DNA of 64,000 nucleotides from Paraburkholderia sp. BCC1886 (lineage in GTDB: Bacteria > Pseudomonadota > Gammaproteobacteria > Burkholderiales > Burkholderiaceae): assembly GCF_900996245.1 (NCBI RefSeq), contig NZ_CAAJGK010000107.1, positions 259,099 through 323,098 of the forward strand, read 5' to 3'. Of this stretch, positions 43,815 to 53,435 are shown piece after piece. The position numbers and the translations under genes are program-made. The notes beneath the pieces were generated by a model. The model did not search any database, had not been told where the DNA came from, and was given only the letters and a program-made list of their open reading frames with translations. Position 1 is the first letter of the stretch. The number at the start of each line of letters is the position of its first letter.

Positions 43815-44849
43815 TCAATCTGGAAACTGTGACTCGCTCTGACGCGCACGCTCTATATGCGCGGCAAAACTGACCGGATCGGTATTGGTCCCGCACAGTA
43901 GAACGCCGACGCGTTTGCCTTGCAGCTTCTCGCGCAGCGGACCGAGCAAGGCGGCAGTCGCCGCAGCACAGGCTGGCTCGACGGCCAGCTTCAGGTGTCC
44001 AAACAGGATGAGCATGGCCGCGCGTAACTGGTCGTCGGAAACCGTGACCAGTTGATCGATATGACGGCGGCACAACTCATAGCTGTACTGTTCCGTATGC
44101 GGTGCCATCAACGAATCGGCAATGCCGTGCATCGCGTTCAGCTTCACCGTGTGATTGGCCGCGAAGCTCTGACCCATCGCGTCCGCGCCTTCGGGCTCCA
44201 CGCCATACACATGCACTTGGGGATTCGCGAGACGCATGGCAGTGGCGACGCCGGCCGCGAGTCCGCCGCCGCCAATCGGCACGATGACCGCTTCGAGGTC
44301 CGGCGTCTGCGTCGCCCATTCGTAGCCGAGCGTGGCCGATCCCAGTACCGTGCGATAACCGTTGAACGGATGCACGAAATAGCGGCCTTCCTCGGCTTCG
44401 ATACGGCGCACCAGATCGAAGGCTTCGGCGATGTTCTCCGCGAACACGATCTCCGCCTGGTATTTCCGGCACAACGCGACGCGAGCCGGATTCGCGGCGC
44501 GAAACAACACAACCTTGGCGCTGACGCCAAGCCGCATAGCCGCATACGCAACCGCGACCGCGTGATTGCCGCCCGATACGCACGTTACGCCCGCATTGCG
44601 CTGCGCTTCGTCGAGCGCGAGCAGATTGGTGAACGCGCCACGCGCCTTGAAGCTGCCGCCCGACTGCAGCAACTCGAACTTGAAATTCACCAGCGTACCT
44701 TCGAGCGATGCGAAGTCGAGCCGGTCGAAAACCGGCGTTCGCGTCACCCAGGGCGTGAGCGCAAAATGCTGCGCGGCGATGTCGTCGAGCGTGGGAATCG
44801 GCTCGCCGTCGATGGTGTGATCGGAGTGCTGCGGTGTGGCCGTTGACAT
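43815..44849 (-). CDS. Threonine/serine dehydratase (PLP fold type II)
   Basis: 344 residues. The PLP lysine is K68 in SGGSFKARGAF, the substrate loop is SGGNHAVAVAYAA, and the phosphate-binding loop is PIGGGGLAAG. The C-terminal LLCGTNTDPVSF holds the usual pyridine-N contact region. No ACT domain is present, so it is more like catabolic TdcB or a serine/threonine dehydratase than biosynthetic IlvA. It has no obvious operon partner; argE lies 73 nt upstream on the same strand. Confidence 0.88.
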   Translation of the reverse strand: MSTATPQHSDHTIDGEPIPTLDDIAAQHFALTPWVTRTPVFDRLDFASLEGTLVNFKFELLQSGGSFKARGAFTNLLALDEAQRNAGVTCVSGGNHAVAVAYAAMRLGVSAKVVLFRAANPARVALCRKYQAEIVFAENIAEAFDLVRRIEAEEGRYFVHPFNGYRTVLGSATLGYEWATQTPDLEAVIVPIGGGGLAAGVATAMRLANPQVHVYGVEPEGADAMGQSFAANHTVKLNAMHGIADSLMAPHTEQYSYELCRRHIDQLVTVSDDQLRAAMLILFGHLKLAVEPACAAATAALLGPLREKLQGKRVGVLLCGTNTDPVSFAAHIERARQSESQFPD

Positions 44850-44922
44850 GGTAGAGCGGTGACGTGGGATTAGAAGTTCATCCAGCGTGGCGGCGCTTTC
44901 GTTAACGCCACGCCGTGCGGTT

Positions 44923-46176
44923 TCAACGTGCGTGTGCGTCGACCGACATGCTGTGCACGAACTTCTGCAGGAAACGTTCGCATTCCACCAGCTGATCGAG
45001 CGCGACGAACTCGTTGGCCCGGTGCGCCTGCTGGATGTCGCCAGGCCCGCACACGATGCTCGGAATGCCTGCCAGCGAGAACAGTCCGGCTTCGGTGCCG
45101 TACGCGACCTTACGCTTGTCCTGGTCGGCGGTCAGCGCGCGCACGAGTTGCGTGATGGCGGCCTGTTCGGACGAATCGAGCCCGGGCGCCGCAGCAATCC
45201 TGGTGATTTCGATGGCGGCCGACGGGTGCTCGCGCAACATCTTCGGCAGCAGCGTTTCGCGGGCGTACTGATCGATACGGGCGAAGATGGGTTCCGGGTC
45301 GAGCGTGGGCAGATTGCGGAATTCGAACTGGAACTTGCACTCGGCCGGCACCGTGTTGATGGCGTTACCGCCGACGATCGTGCTGGTTTGCGCGGTCGTG
45401 AAGGGCACGTCGTATAGTTCGTCGAACGGACCTTGCTCGCGGAACTGATCGGCCATATCGCGGATATAGCAGATCAGACGCGCGGCGTACTCGATGGCGT
45501 TCAGCCCTTTCGGCGTCAGCGACGAGTGCGAGGCCTGGCCGCGTACGCAGCACTGGTAGGCGTTGATGCCCTTATGCGCCACGATAGGCCGCATGCTGGT
45601 CGGCTCGCCGACGATGCAGCCTTCGGGCTTGACGCCGCGCTTCAATAGATCGTTGAGCATGAGCGGCGCGCCTGCACAACCCACTTCCTCGTCGAACGAC
45701 AGCGCGAAGTGAATCGGCTTGGCGAGCTTCGTGCGCTGCATCTCGGGCACGAGCGTCAGCGCCGCACCGATAAAACCTTTCATATCGCAAGTTCCGCGGC
45801 CATACAACTTGTCGCCGCGAATCTCCGGCTTGAACGGGTCGCTCTCCCAATCCTGGCCGTCCACCGGCACCACGTCGGTATGGCCCGATAGCACGACGCC
45901 GCCATTGGTCTCGCCGTCGTGCGCCGGAATGGTCGCGAACAGGTTGGCCCACTTGCCGCTGGAGTCGTGCGTGAGCGTGGCTTCCACGCCGGCTGCGCGC
46001 AACTCGTCGCGCACGGTTTCGATCAGGCCGAGGTTCGGATTGCGGCTGACCGTGTCCATCGACACGAGGCGGGTGACCCAGGGAAGCGAAGCGGGTGTGG
46101 CGGGGGAGGACTTCGAAGCAGAGGCGGACGAGGAAGCGGAAGAACTGCTGGACTGCGATTCGACGACGTGCGACAT
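44923..46176 (-). CDS. argE: Acetylornithine deacetylase ArgE
   Basis: M20-family zinc hydrolase that removes acetyl from N-acetylornithine in arginine synthesis. The 417 residues include metal ligands H99 and D101 (LSGHTDVVPVDG), D131 (YGRGTCDMKGF) and E163/E164 (FDEEVGC). Residues 5-29 are a Ser/Ala-rich leader not found in most ArgE proteins. AGGAG lies about 7 nt before the ATG. An M20 paralog of other specificity is possible, but the YGRGTCDMKG sequence is typical of ArgE. Confidence 0.9.
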   Translation of the reverse strand: MSHVVESQSSSSSASSSASASKSSPATPASLPWVTRLVSMDTVSRNPNLGLIETVRDELRAAGVEATLTHDSSGKWANLFATIPAHDGETNGGVVLSGHTDVVPVDGQDWESDPFKPEIRGDKLYGRGTCDMKGFIGAALTLVPEMQRTKLAKPIHFALSFDEEVGCAGAPLMLNDLLKRGVKPEGCIVGEPTSMRPIVAHKGINAYQCCVRGQASHSSLTPKGLNAIEYAARLICYIRDMADQFREQGPFDELYDVPFTTAQTSTIVGGNAINTVPAECKFQFEFRNLPTLDPEPIFARIDQYARETLLPKMLREHPSAAIEITRIAAAPGLDSSEQAAITQLVRALTADQDKRKVAYGTEAGLFSLAGIPSIVCGPGDIQQAHRANEFVALDQLVECERFLQKFVHSMSVDAHAR

Positions 46177-46230
46177 GGCGTGACTCCTGCATTTTGAGTC
46201 TATCGATCATACCCAAAAATAATCCGGCCG

Positions 46231-46264
46231 TATGCTGCGGAGCGCGTTTGCGCGCCGCAGCATA
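46231..46264 (-). terminator. Strong hairpin between mfd and argE (possible mfd terminator)
   Basis: Perfect 10-bp outer arms TATGCTGCGG / CCGCAGCATA with an inner CGCG-TTTG-CGCG stem. On the minus strand an ATTATTTTT run follows after about 9 nt, so termination of mfd is possible but not typical. It could instead act in the argE leader region. Confidence 0.45.
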
Positions 46265-46306
46265 GGAGAAAAACGCTATACGTAGAGGGTTTTAAGCGGT
46301 TTCGTC

Positions 46307-46326
46307 GCCATGACGTCGGTCATGGC
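46307..46326. repeat. Tetraloop hairpin just downstream of mfd
   Basis: Perfect 8-bp arms GCCATGAC / GTCATGGC around GTCG, 27 nt after the mfd stop. No T tract follows on the mfd strand. Confidence 0.7.
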
Positions 46327-46352
46327 GTCATCAACTCGCCATCATTGCGCTG

Positions 46353-49300
46353 TCATCGCGTTGCAACCGGCGTTGCCGCGCCTTTGGTCGGCGCGCCGAG
46401 TGCACGCAAGGTCTCCTTGACCGTGGCGACCCGCACCGCGAGGTCCGGCGTGCGGGTTTCGATGCGCAGTTTGTCCTGACCCGCGAGCTTGATGTGCTTG
46501 TGCTTCTGCACCATCTCGATGATCCGCATTGCGTCGATGGGCGGGTTCGGAATGAACTGCAGGCCGATGACCGCTTCGCCCGCATCGATCTTCGAAATGC
46601 CCAGCGGCTTCGCCGCGAGCCGCAGACGATGCGTTTCGACCAGCGCCTGCGCCTGCGGCGGCAGCTTGCCGAAGCGGTCGATCAGCTCTTCCTGAATGCC
46701 GTCGATCGAATCGTTGTGCTCGCAATTGGCGAGCCGCTTGTAGAGCGACAGACGTTCCTGCACGTCGCCGCAATAGTCGGCTGGCAAGATGGCCGGCGCG
46801 TGCAGATTGATCTCGGTGGTCGCAGCGAGCGGCGCGGTGAGATCGGGCTCCTTGCCTTCCTTGAGCGCCTTCACCGCGTCGTTGAGCATGTCGGTATACA
46901 ACTGGAAGCCGATTTCGTGGATCTCGCCCGACTGCTTGTCGCCGAGCACTTCGCCCGTACCGCGAATTTCCAGGTCGTGCATGGCCAGATAGAAACCCGA
47001 GCCGAGTTCTTCCATCTGCTGGATGGCTTCGAGCCGTCGTTGCGCCTGCTTGGTCAGGCCTTGCGGATCGTGCACCAGCAGATACGAATACGCCTGGTGA
47101 TGCGAGCGACCCACGCGACCGCGCAACTGGTGCAACTGTGCGAGCCCGAACTTGTCGGCGCGGTGAATCAGAATGGTGTTGGCGCTCGGCACGTCGATAC
47201 CGGTTTCGATAATCGTCGTACACAGCAGCACGTTGGCACGTTGCGCAACGAAGTCGCGCATGACGCGCTCGAGTTCGCGCTCGTGCATCTGGCCGTGCGC
47301 GACCGAGATGCGGGCTTCGGGCACCAGCGCTTCGAGCATCTGCCGGCGGTTCTCGATGGTCTCGACTTCGTTGTGCAGGAAGTAAACCTGGCCGCCGCGT
47401 TTCAGCTCGCGCAGCATCGCTTCGCGAATCACGCTGTCTTCTTCGCGGCGCACGAAGGTTTTGATGGCGAGGCGTTTCTGCGGAGCGGTCGCGATCACCG
47501 AGAAATCGCGCAGTCCTTCGAGCGCCATGCCGAGCGTCCGCGGAATCGGCGTGGCGGTGAGCGTGAGCACGTCGACTTCCGCGCGCAAGGCTTTCAGCGC
47601 CTCTTTCTGACGCACGCCGAAGCGATGCTCCTCGTCGATCACCACCAGTCCGAGCCGCTTGAACTGCACGTCGGACGACAACAGCTTGTGCGTGCCGATG
47701 ACGATGTCGACACTGCCGTCGTTGATCTGCTGGATGGCCGCGTTCACTTCCTTGGTCGACTTGAAGCGCGACAGTTCGGCAATGCGCACCGGCCAGTCGG
47801 AGAAGCGGTCGGTGAAGGTTTGCGTGTGCTGCTCGGCGAGCAGCGTGGTGGGCGAGAGCAGCGCGACCTGCTTGCCGCCCATTACCGCGATGAACGCCGC
47901 GCGCAACGCGACCTCGGTCTTGCCGAAGCCGACGTCGCCGCACACGAGCCGGTCCATCGGTTTGCCGCTCGTCATGTCGCCGATCACGGCGGCGATGGCC
48001 GCGGCCTGATCGGGCGTTTCCTCGAAGCCGAAGCTCTCGGCGAACTTCACGTAGTCTTTCGGTTCGAGGCTGAACGAATGACCCTGGCGCAACGCGCGGC
48101 GGGCATACAGGTTCAGCAATTCTGCAGCCGTGTCGCGAATCTGCTGCGCGGCTTTGCGCTTCGCTTTTTCCCACTGACCGGAGCCGAGCGAATGCAAGGG
48201 CGCGCTTTCCGGGTCGGCGCCGCTATAGCGCGAGATGACATGCAACTGCGCGACCGGCACGTAGAGCTTGCTGTCGCCCGAATATTCGAGGTGCAGGAAC
48301 TCGGTTTCGCCTTCGCCCAGGTCCATGGTGACGAGACCCATGTAGCGGCCGATGCCGTGCTGCGAATGCACGACCGGATCGCCGACCTTTAGCTCCGACA
48401 GGTCGCGCACCATCGAATCGACGTTGCTGGCCTGTTCCTGGCGCCGCCGTCCGGTGCGTCGCGCGAGCGGCCCGTACAACTCCGTTTCGCTGATGATGGC
48501 GATGCCGTCCACCGGAATCGCAAAGCCGTTCGCAAGCGGTGCGACGCCCAGGGAGAAGCGCGCGTCGCTAGCGAGCCAGTCCTGGAAGCTGTCGCTCGAC
48601 GCGGGTTTCAGATGATTGTCGGCGAGCAGTTGCAAGAGCGTCTCGCGCCGGCCGGCCGATTCGGCGACGAACAGCACGCGGTTCGGCGTGCTGGCGAGAT
48701 AGCTGCGCAGCGCGAGCGCCGGGTCGTCGGCGTGACGGTCCAGCGCAAGGTTGGGCAGCGGCGTCGACCAGCCGCCGCCGGCATTGGCCGGCAGCACGAG
48801 ACGCGCGAACGGCTTGGCGAACGTGAAGAAATCTTCGTCGGACAGAAACAGCCGCTCCGGTTCCAGAATCGGCCGGTCGCGATCGTGCGAGAGGAAGTTG
48901 AAGCGCTGCTTCGTGTCGTTGGTGAAGCGGCGGATGGCCGCTTCCAGATCGCCGACGAACGCGAGTTGCGCGCCTTCGGGCAGATAGTGGAACAACGTTG
49001 CCGTTTCATCGAAAAACAGCGGCAGGTAATACTCGATGCCCGCCGACGGCACGCCGTTGCCAATGTCTTTGTAAATCGATGCGCGGCTCGGATCGCCCTC
49101 GAACGTCTCGCGCCAGCGGCTGCGAAACGCGGTGCGCGCGGCTTCGTCGAACGGGAATTCGCGGCCCGGCAGCAGGCGCACGTCCTTGACCGGATACAGG
49201 CTGCGTTGCGTGTCCGGATCGAACGCGCGAATCGAATCGACCTGGTCGTCGAACAGGTCGATGCGGTACGGCAGCGGCGAGCCCATCGGGAACAGGTCGA

Positions 49301-49835
49301 GCAGCGAGCCACGCACGCAGTATTCGCCGGGCCGCACGACCTGGCTTACGTGTTCGTAGCCGGCGAGTGTGAGTTGCGCTTTCAGGCGCGCTTCGTCGAG
49401 CCGCTCGCCTTGCGAGAACGCAAACGTATAACCGGCGAGGAACGACGCCGGCGGCATGCGATACAGCGCGGTGGTGGCGGGCACCAGCAGGATGTCGCAG
49501 CGGCCTTCGCCGAGATCGTGCAGCGTGGCGAGGCGTTCGGAGACGAGATCCTGATGCGGTGAAAAGGTATCGTAAGGAAGCGTTTCCCAGTCCGGCAGCA
49601 GACGCACGCGGGCTTCGGGCGCAAAAAAACCGATTTCCTGCGCGAGCCGCTGGGCGTCGACGGCGCTTTCGCAGACCACGGCGAGCAACGGCACCTGCGT
49701 GCGATAGGCCAGGTGGTAGCGGGCGATCAGGAGCGCATCGGACGAGCCATGCGTGCCGTCGAAGGCGAAACGCTGGCCGGCCTTGACGAGCGCGACGGGC
49801 GGGGAGGACTGCGATGAAGCGACGTTGTCTGGCAT
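46353..49835 (-). CDS. mfd: Transcription-repair coupling factor Mfd
   Basis: ATP-dependent translocase that removes stalled RNA polymerase and recruits UvrA; 1160 residues, a normal length. The N-terminal third is the UvrB-like module (LLPDWETLPYDTFSPHQDLV in part). The RNA-polymerase-interacting domain is near 480-560 (VGDPVVHSQHGIGRYMGL). The helicase core has Walker A GDVGFGKTEVALR near residue 637 and the DEEH box in VVIDEEHRFGVRQ. The TRG region (QLRGRVGRSHHQAYSYLL) and a C-terminal UvrA-binding domain follow. All motifs are intact. It is divergent from ispD. Confidence 0.97.
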   Translation of the reverse strand: MPDNVASSQSSPPVALVKAGQRFAFDGTHGSSDALLIARYHLAYRTQVPLLAVVCESAVDAQRLAQEIGFFAPEARVRLLPDWETLPYDTFSPHQDLVSERLATLHDLGEGRCDILLVPATTALYRMPPASFLAGYTFAFSQGERLDEARLKAQLTLAGYEHVSQVVRPGEYCVRGSLLDLFPMGSPLPYRIDLFDDQVDSIRAFDPDTQRSLYPVKDVRLLPGREFPFDEAARTAFRSRWRETFEGDPSRASIYKDIGNGVPSAGIEYYLPLFFDETATLFHYLPEGAQLAFVGDLEAAIRRFTNDTKQRFNFLSHDRDRPILEPERLFLSDEDFFTFAKPFARLVLPANAGGGWSTPLPNLALDRHADDPALALRSYLASTPNRVLFVAESAGRRETLLQLLADNHLKPASSDSFQDWLASDARFSLGVAPLANGFAIPVDGIAIISETELYGPLARRTGRRRQEQASNVDSMVRDLSELKVGDPVVHSQHGIGRYMGLVTMDLGEGETEFLHLEYSGDSKLYVPVAQLHVISRYSGADPESAPLHSLGSGQWEKAKRKAAQQIRDTAAELLNLYARRALRQGHSFSLEPKDYVKFAESFGFEETPDQAAAIAAVIGDMTSGKPMDRLVCGDVGFGKTEVALRAAFIAVMGGKQVALLSPTTLLAEQHTQTFTDRFSDWPVRIAELSRFKSTKEVNAAIQQINDGSVDIVIGTHKLLSSDVQFKRLGLVVIDEEHRFGVRQKEALKALRAEVDVLTLTATPIPRTLGMALEGLRDFSVIATAPQKRLAIKTFVRREEDSVIREAMLRELKRGGQVYFLHNEVETIENRRQMLEALVPEARISVAHGQMHERELERVMRDFVAQRANVLLCTTIIETGIDVPSANTILIHRADKFGLAQLHQLRGRVGRSHHQAYSYLLVHDPQGLTKQAQRRLEAIQQMEELGSGFYLAMHDLEIRGTGEVLGDKQSGEIHEIGFQLYTDMLNDAVKALKEGKEPDLTAPLAATTEINLHAPAILPADYCGDVQERLSLYKRLANCEHNDSIDGIQEELIDRFGKLPPQAQALVETHRLRLAAKPLGISKIDAGEAVIGLQFIPNPPIDAMRIIEMVQKHKHIKLAGQDKLRIETRTPDLAVRVATVKETLRALGAPTKGAATPVATR

Positions 49836-49910
49836 AGAAGAGAAAAAGCGGCCTCGGGCTCACCCGTGATCGGCAAGCTTACGCGGCTCGGAGCATGAAT
49901 GCGAAGGACC

Positions 49911-49919
49911 TATTATAAA
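49911..49919. promoter_or_regulatory. Overlapping divergent -10 boxes for mfd and ispD
   Basis: TATTATAAA contains TATTAT/TATAAA on the plus strand and TATAAT (complement of 49912-49917) on the minus strand. It lies 77 nt before mfd and 38-46 nt before ispD. No convincing -35 is seen for either gene. Confidence 0.4.
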
Positions 49920-49956
49920 ATCCGTCCTTTACTTTGACCTCGCGGCGTCCGCACTC

Positions 49957-50682
49957 GTGACTTCCCGTCTTTTTGCCCTGATTCCGTGCGCTGGCACCGG
50001 CAGCCGTTCCGGCGCCGCGATGCCCAAACAATACCGCACTGTCGCCGGTCGCGACATGCTGCATTACTCGCTGGCCGCGTTCGACGCGTGCAGCGAGTTC
50101 GCGCAGACCCTGCTGGTCATCGCACCGGGCGACCAGCATTTCGATGGCCGCCGCTTCGGCCGGCTGCGTTTCGCGGTGCGTCGCGACGGCGGCGCGTCGC
50201 GCCAGGCGTCGGTGCTGAACGGCCTGCACGCGCTCGCCGGATTTGGCGCCCGCGACGACGACTGGGTGCTGGTCCACGACGCCGCGCGGCCCGGCATCAC
50301 GCCCGCGTTGATCCGCACGCTGGTCGGCGCGTTGAAGGACGACCCGGTGGGCGGCATCATGGCCTTGCCGGTCGCCGATACGTTGAAGCGCATCGACCCC
50401 GCGTCCGATGCCCGCATTGCCCGCACCGAAGCCCGCGACGGACTCTGGCAGGCGCAGACCCCACAGATGTTTCGCATCGGCATGCTGCGCGAGGCGATCC
50501 TGAAGGCGCAGGCCGACGGCCACGATCTGACCGACGAAGCGAGCGCGATCGAATGGTCGGGGCATGCGCCGAAACTCGTGCAGGGCAGCTTGCGCAACTT
50601 CAAGGTGACCTACCCGGAAGACTTCGATCTGGCCGAGGCGATTCTGTCCCGGCCCGCGACGGCCGCGACGGCGGCTTCGTAA
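49957..50682 (+). CDS. ispD: 2-C-methyl-D-erythritol 4-phosphate cytidylyltransferase IspD
   Basis: Third enzyme of the MEP isoprenoid pathway. The 241 residues show the CTP-binding loop ALIPCAGTGSRSGAAMPKQY, VHDAARPGITPALI and DEASAIEWSG. The start codon is GTG at 49957, which places the nucleotide-binding strand near the N-terminus as usual. It is followed 39 nt later by ispF, the next-but-one step. Confidence 0.95.
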   Translation: MTSRLFALIPCAGTGSRSGAAMPKQYRTVAGRDMLHYSLAAFDACSEFAQTLLVIAPGDQHFDGRRFGRLRFAVRRDGGASRQASVLNGLHALAGFGARDDDWVLVHDAARPGITPALIRTLVGALKDDPVGGIMALPVADTLKRIDPASDARIARTEARDGLWQAQTPQMFRIGMLREAILKAQADGHDLTDEASAIEWSGHAPKLVQGSLRNFKVTYPEDFDLAEAILSRPATAATAAS

Positions 50683-50721
50683 TTCGACCACTTACTTTTC
50701 AATCGAGCGGACTACACGCAT

Positions 50722-51201
50722 ATGGATTTCAGAATTGGGCAGGGCTACGACGTACATGCGCTGGTGCCGGGGCGTCCGCTGATCATCGGCGGCGTGACGG
50801 TGCCTTACGAGCGCGGCTTGCTCGGTCATTCGGACGCGGACGTGCTGTTGCATGCGATTACCGACGCGTTGTTCGGCGCTGCGGCGATGGGCGACATCGG
50901 CCGTCATTTCTCCGATACGGACGCGAAGTTCGCCGGCGCGGACAGCCGGCTTCTGCTGCGCGAATGTGTCGCGCGCGTGAAAGCGGCGGGCTTCGATATC
51001 GCGAACGTGGATAGCAGCGTGGTCGCGCAGGCGCCGAAGCTGGCGCCGCATATCGAAGGGATGCGCGCGAATATCGCGGCCGATCTGGATCTGCCGCTCG
51101 ATCGCGTGAACGTGAAAGCGAAGACCAACGAGAAACTGGGTTATCTTGGCCGCGGCGAGGGGATCGAAGCGCAAGCGGCGGTGTTGCTCGTGAAGCGTTG
51201 A
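50722..51201 (+). CDS. ispF: 2-C-methyl-D-erythritol 2,4-cyclodiphosphate synthase IspF
   Basis: Zinc-dependent homotrimer of the MEP pathway, 159 residues. It starts MDFRIGQGYDVHALVPGR, with zinc ligands D10 and H12, and H44 in SDADVLLHAITDALFG. AKTNEKLGYLGRGEGIEA ends the catalytic domain. Length is typical. It is co-transcribed with ispD. Confidence 0.96.
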   Translation: MDFRIGQGYDVHALVPGRPLIIGGVTVPYERGLLGHSDADVLLHAITDALFGAAAMGDIGRHFSDTDAKFAGADSRLLLRECVARVKAAGFDIANVDSSVVAQAPKLAPHIEGMRANIAADLDLPLDRVNVKAKTNEKLGYLGRGEGIEAQAAVLLVKR

Positions 51202-51258
51202 GCGCATCGAAGCCTTGAGCGGCGCGAATCCCTAAGCGCCGCGAGTCATCGAGCGCCG

Positions 51259-52608
51259 CTAAACTCCTTTAGCCAGCGGAAACTCGATCGTCACTTCGAG
51301 CCCCGGTAGCGGCGTGCGGTTGCGCAAGCGCAGCGCACCGCGATAACGCCCCACCAGCCGCTGCACGATGGCCATGCCGAGTCCGGTACCGTTCGCTTGC
51401 GTCCGCGCCGAATTCACGCGATAGAACGGCCGCGTGACCAGCGCGAGTTGATCTTCGGGAATGCCGGGGCCTTCGTCCACCACCGACAACTCCACCCGCG
51501 AGTGCGAGACGCGCGTTTCCAGAATGACGTGCGGAATGCCGTCGCCGTCGCTCAATCCATATTTTCGGGCGTTTTCCAGCAGATTGCCGACCACCCGGCG
51601 CATATCGGTTTCGTCGGCTTCGATCACGGCGGAAGGCGCGAGGCGGGTGATCAGCCGCATGCTGTCCTCGCTTTGCATGCGCGCGGCGAGTTCGCTTGCG
51701 ATCACCGACAGATCGACCGGTTCCGGCACCCGTTGCACCGGCCGCGCGTAATCGAGGAAGCGGCCGATGATCATGTCCATCTGCTCGATGTCGTCGACCA
51801 TCGCGTCCTTGGTCGACTGATCGGACGGGCTCATTTCGGTTTCGAGCCGCAAGCGCGCGAGCGGCGTACGCAGATCGTGCGAGATGCCCGCGAGCATCAG
51901 CGCGCGATCGGCTTCGAGCTGCTCGAGGTCCTGCACCATCTGGTTGAAACTGCGATTGGTCTCGGCGGCGACGCCCATGCCGCGCTCGGGCAGCGGTTCT
52001 GGCGATTGCCCCGAGCCGACCTTGCGCGCGGCCATCGCGAGACGTGCGAACGGCCGGTTCACGAGACTCGTGATGAACGCCGCGCCGAACAGCGAGAGCG
52101 CGAGCGCGAACACGCCCCAGCCGGCCCATTGCAGGCCCGTGGCGTTATCGAGTTGATCGCGGTCGAGCGCGACCCAGTAATCGTCGTCGTCGATCTTGAA
52201 GCTGATCCACACGCCGGGAATGTCGTTGACGCTCTGCGCAATGACGGTGTCGTCGCCGAGCCGGCCGCGAATGTCGTGTTCGATCAGGCGGTTCAGGGAC
52301 TCGTCGGGCTGAAGCTTGTACTTGTCGGTGGTTTCGCGCGGATACACGCGCACCCCTTCATTGCTCTCCAGATCCTGCAGCAACGCGCGCCGCAGGTCGG
52401 GATCGGAATAGAGGAGAGCGGTGCGCGTGAGCTTCACGACGGCGACCAGTTGCAAGGCCACGCGCTGCGCGCGCGGCTCGCGTTCGATCACCCGGAAGCT
52501 CTGGAACCACGCGGCGAGACTGACTGCGATCAACAGTGCGATCAACAGAAAGGTCCGCCAGAAAAGGCCGCCGAACGCGAGCGTCAGGAGGCGCCGGTCG
52601 ATCCGCAT
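51259..52608 (-). CDS. envZ: Osmolarity sensor histidine kinase EnvZ
   Basis: 449 residues. TM1 is near 14-34 and TM2 near 162-182, enclosing a periplasmic domain of about 125 residues. A HAMP domain begins at NRPFARLAMAA (near 184), and the phospho-acceptor is H244 in LAGISHDLRTPLARLRLE. The ATP-binding domain has the N-box NLLENARKYG, DEGPGIP and NGTGLGMAIV. It follows ompR on the same strand with a 56-nt gap, so one operon. Assignment as EnvZ rests on the OmpR partner; the stimulus in Burkholderia may differ. Confidence 0.9.
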   Translation of the reverse strand: MRIDRRLLTLAFGGLFWRTFLLIALLIAVSLAAWFQSFRVIEREPRAQRVALQLVAVVKLTRTALLYSDPDLRRALLQDLESNEGVRVYPRETTDKYKLQPDESLNRLIEHDIRGRLGDDTVIAQSVNDIPGVWISFKIDDDDYWVALDRDQLDNATGLQWAGWGVFALALSLFGAAFITSLVNRPFARLAMAARKVGSGQSPEPLPERGMGVAAETNRSFNQMVQDLEQLEADRALMLAGISHDLRTPLARLRLETEMSPSDQSTKDAMVDDIEQMDMIIGRFLDYARPVQRVPEPVDLSVIASELAARMQSEDSMRLITRLAPSAVIEADETDMRRVVGNLLENARKYGLSDGDGIPHVILETRVSHSRVELSVVDEGPGIPEDQLALVTRPFYRVNSARTQANGTGLGMAIVQRLVGRYRGALRLRNRTPLPGLEVTIEFPLAKGV

Positions 52609-52664
52609 GGGCCCTTCTTATCTGGAAACAACAGCGGGAGGCGAGAACAAACCCGGGGTCAAAC

Positions 52665-53399
52665 TCAGGCTGCGCCGTCGGGAATGAACACGTAGCCCAG
52701 ACCCCACACGGTTTGAATGAAACGCGGGCTGCCCGGGTCCGGCTCGATCAGCTTGCGCAGACGCGAAATCTGCACGTCGAGACTGCGGTCGAACACTTCG
52801 TATTCGCGGCCTCGGGCGAGTTCCATTAGCTTTTCGCGTGACAGCGGCTGGCGCGGATGGCGGGCAAACACCTTCAGCACCGAGAATTCGCCCGTGGTGA
52901 GCGGAATTTCCTGACCAGCCTTGGTGAGCGTACGCGTGGCGAGATTCAGTGCGAACTCGCCGAACTCGAACACCTCGGTGGTTTCGGACGGCGCGCCCGG
53001 CAGTTCCGAAGGCGACTGGCGGCGCAACACGGCATGAATGCGTGCGACCAGTTCGCGCGGATTGAATGGCTTGGGCAGATAGTCGTCGGCGCCCATTTCG
53101 AGTCCGACGATACGGTCGACGTCTTCACCCTTGGCCGTCAGCATGATGATGGGCGTGCGGTCGTTGCTGCCGCGCAGGCGGCGGCAGATGGACAGCCCGT
53201 CTTCACCGGGAAGCATCAGATCGAGCACCAGCAGGTCGAAGCGCTCACGCACCCAGAGCTTGTTCATGGACGGCGCATTCTCGGCGACATAGACATTGAA
53301 GCCCTGTTCGCCGAGGTAGCGGCGCAGCAGATCGCGCAGGCGTGGATCGTCGTCGACGACGAGGATTTTCGAAGGGTTTTTAGTTTCCATGGACGGCAT
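52665..53399 (-). CDS. ompR: Response regulator OmpR
   Basis: 244 residues; a receiver domain followed by a winged-helix DNA-binding domain. The acidic pocket is in LVVDDDPRL, the phospho-acceptor D60 in LLVLDLMLPGEDG, and the conserved lysine is K110. The C-terminal output has GEFSVLKVFARHPRQPLSRE and the recognition helix region FDRSLDVQISRLRKLIE. Starts at 53399 (MPSMETKNPS) and 53390 (METKNPS) are both possible; neither has a clear Shine-Dalgarno. It is the first gene of the ompR-envZ operon. Phased repeats upstream may be its own binding sites. Confidence 0.95.
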   Translation of the reverse strand: MPSMETKNPSKILVVDDDPRLRDLLRRYLGEQGFNVYVAENAPSMNKLWVRERFDLLVLDLMLPGEDGLSICRRLRGSNDRTPIIMLTAKGEDVDRIVGLEMGADDYLPKPFNPRELVARIHAVLRRQSPSELPGAPSETTEVFEFGEFALNLATRTLTKAGQEIPLTTGEFSVLKVFARHPRQPLSREKLMELARGREYEVFDRSLDVQISRLRKLIEPDPGSPRFIQTVWGLGYVFIPDGAA

Positions 53400-53435
53400 C
53401 TTAGCGCGATTAGAAAGTGGAGCGCGGTTGCATCA

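Noticed and set aside
46494..48392. 632-codon open frame on the plus strand inside mfd
   Set aside because: Antisense to the conserved helicase part of mfd; no domain and typical shadow composition.
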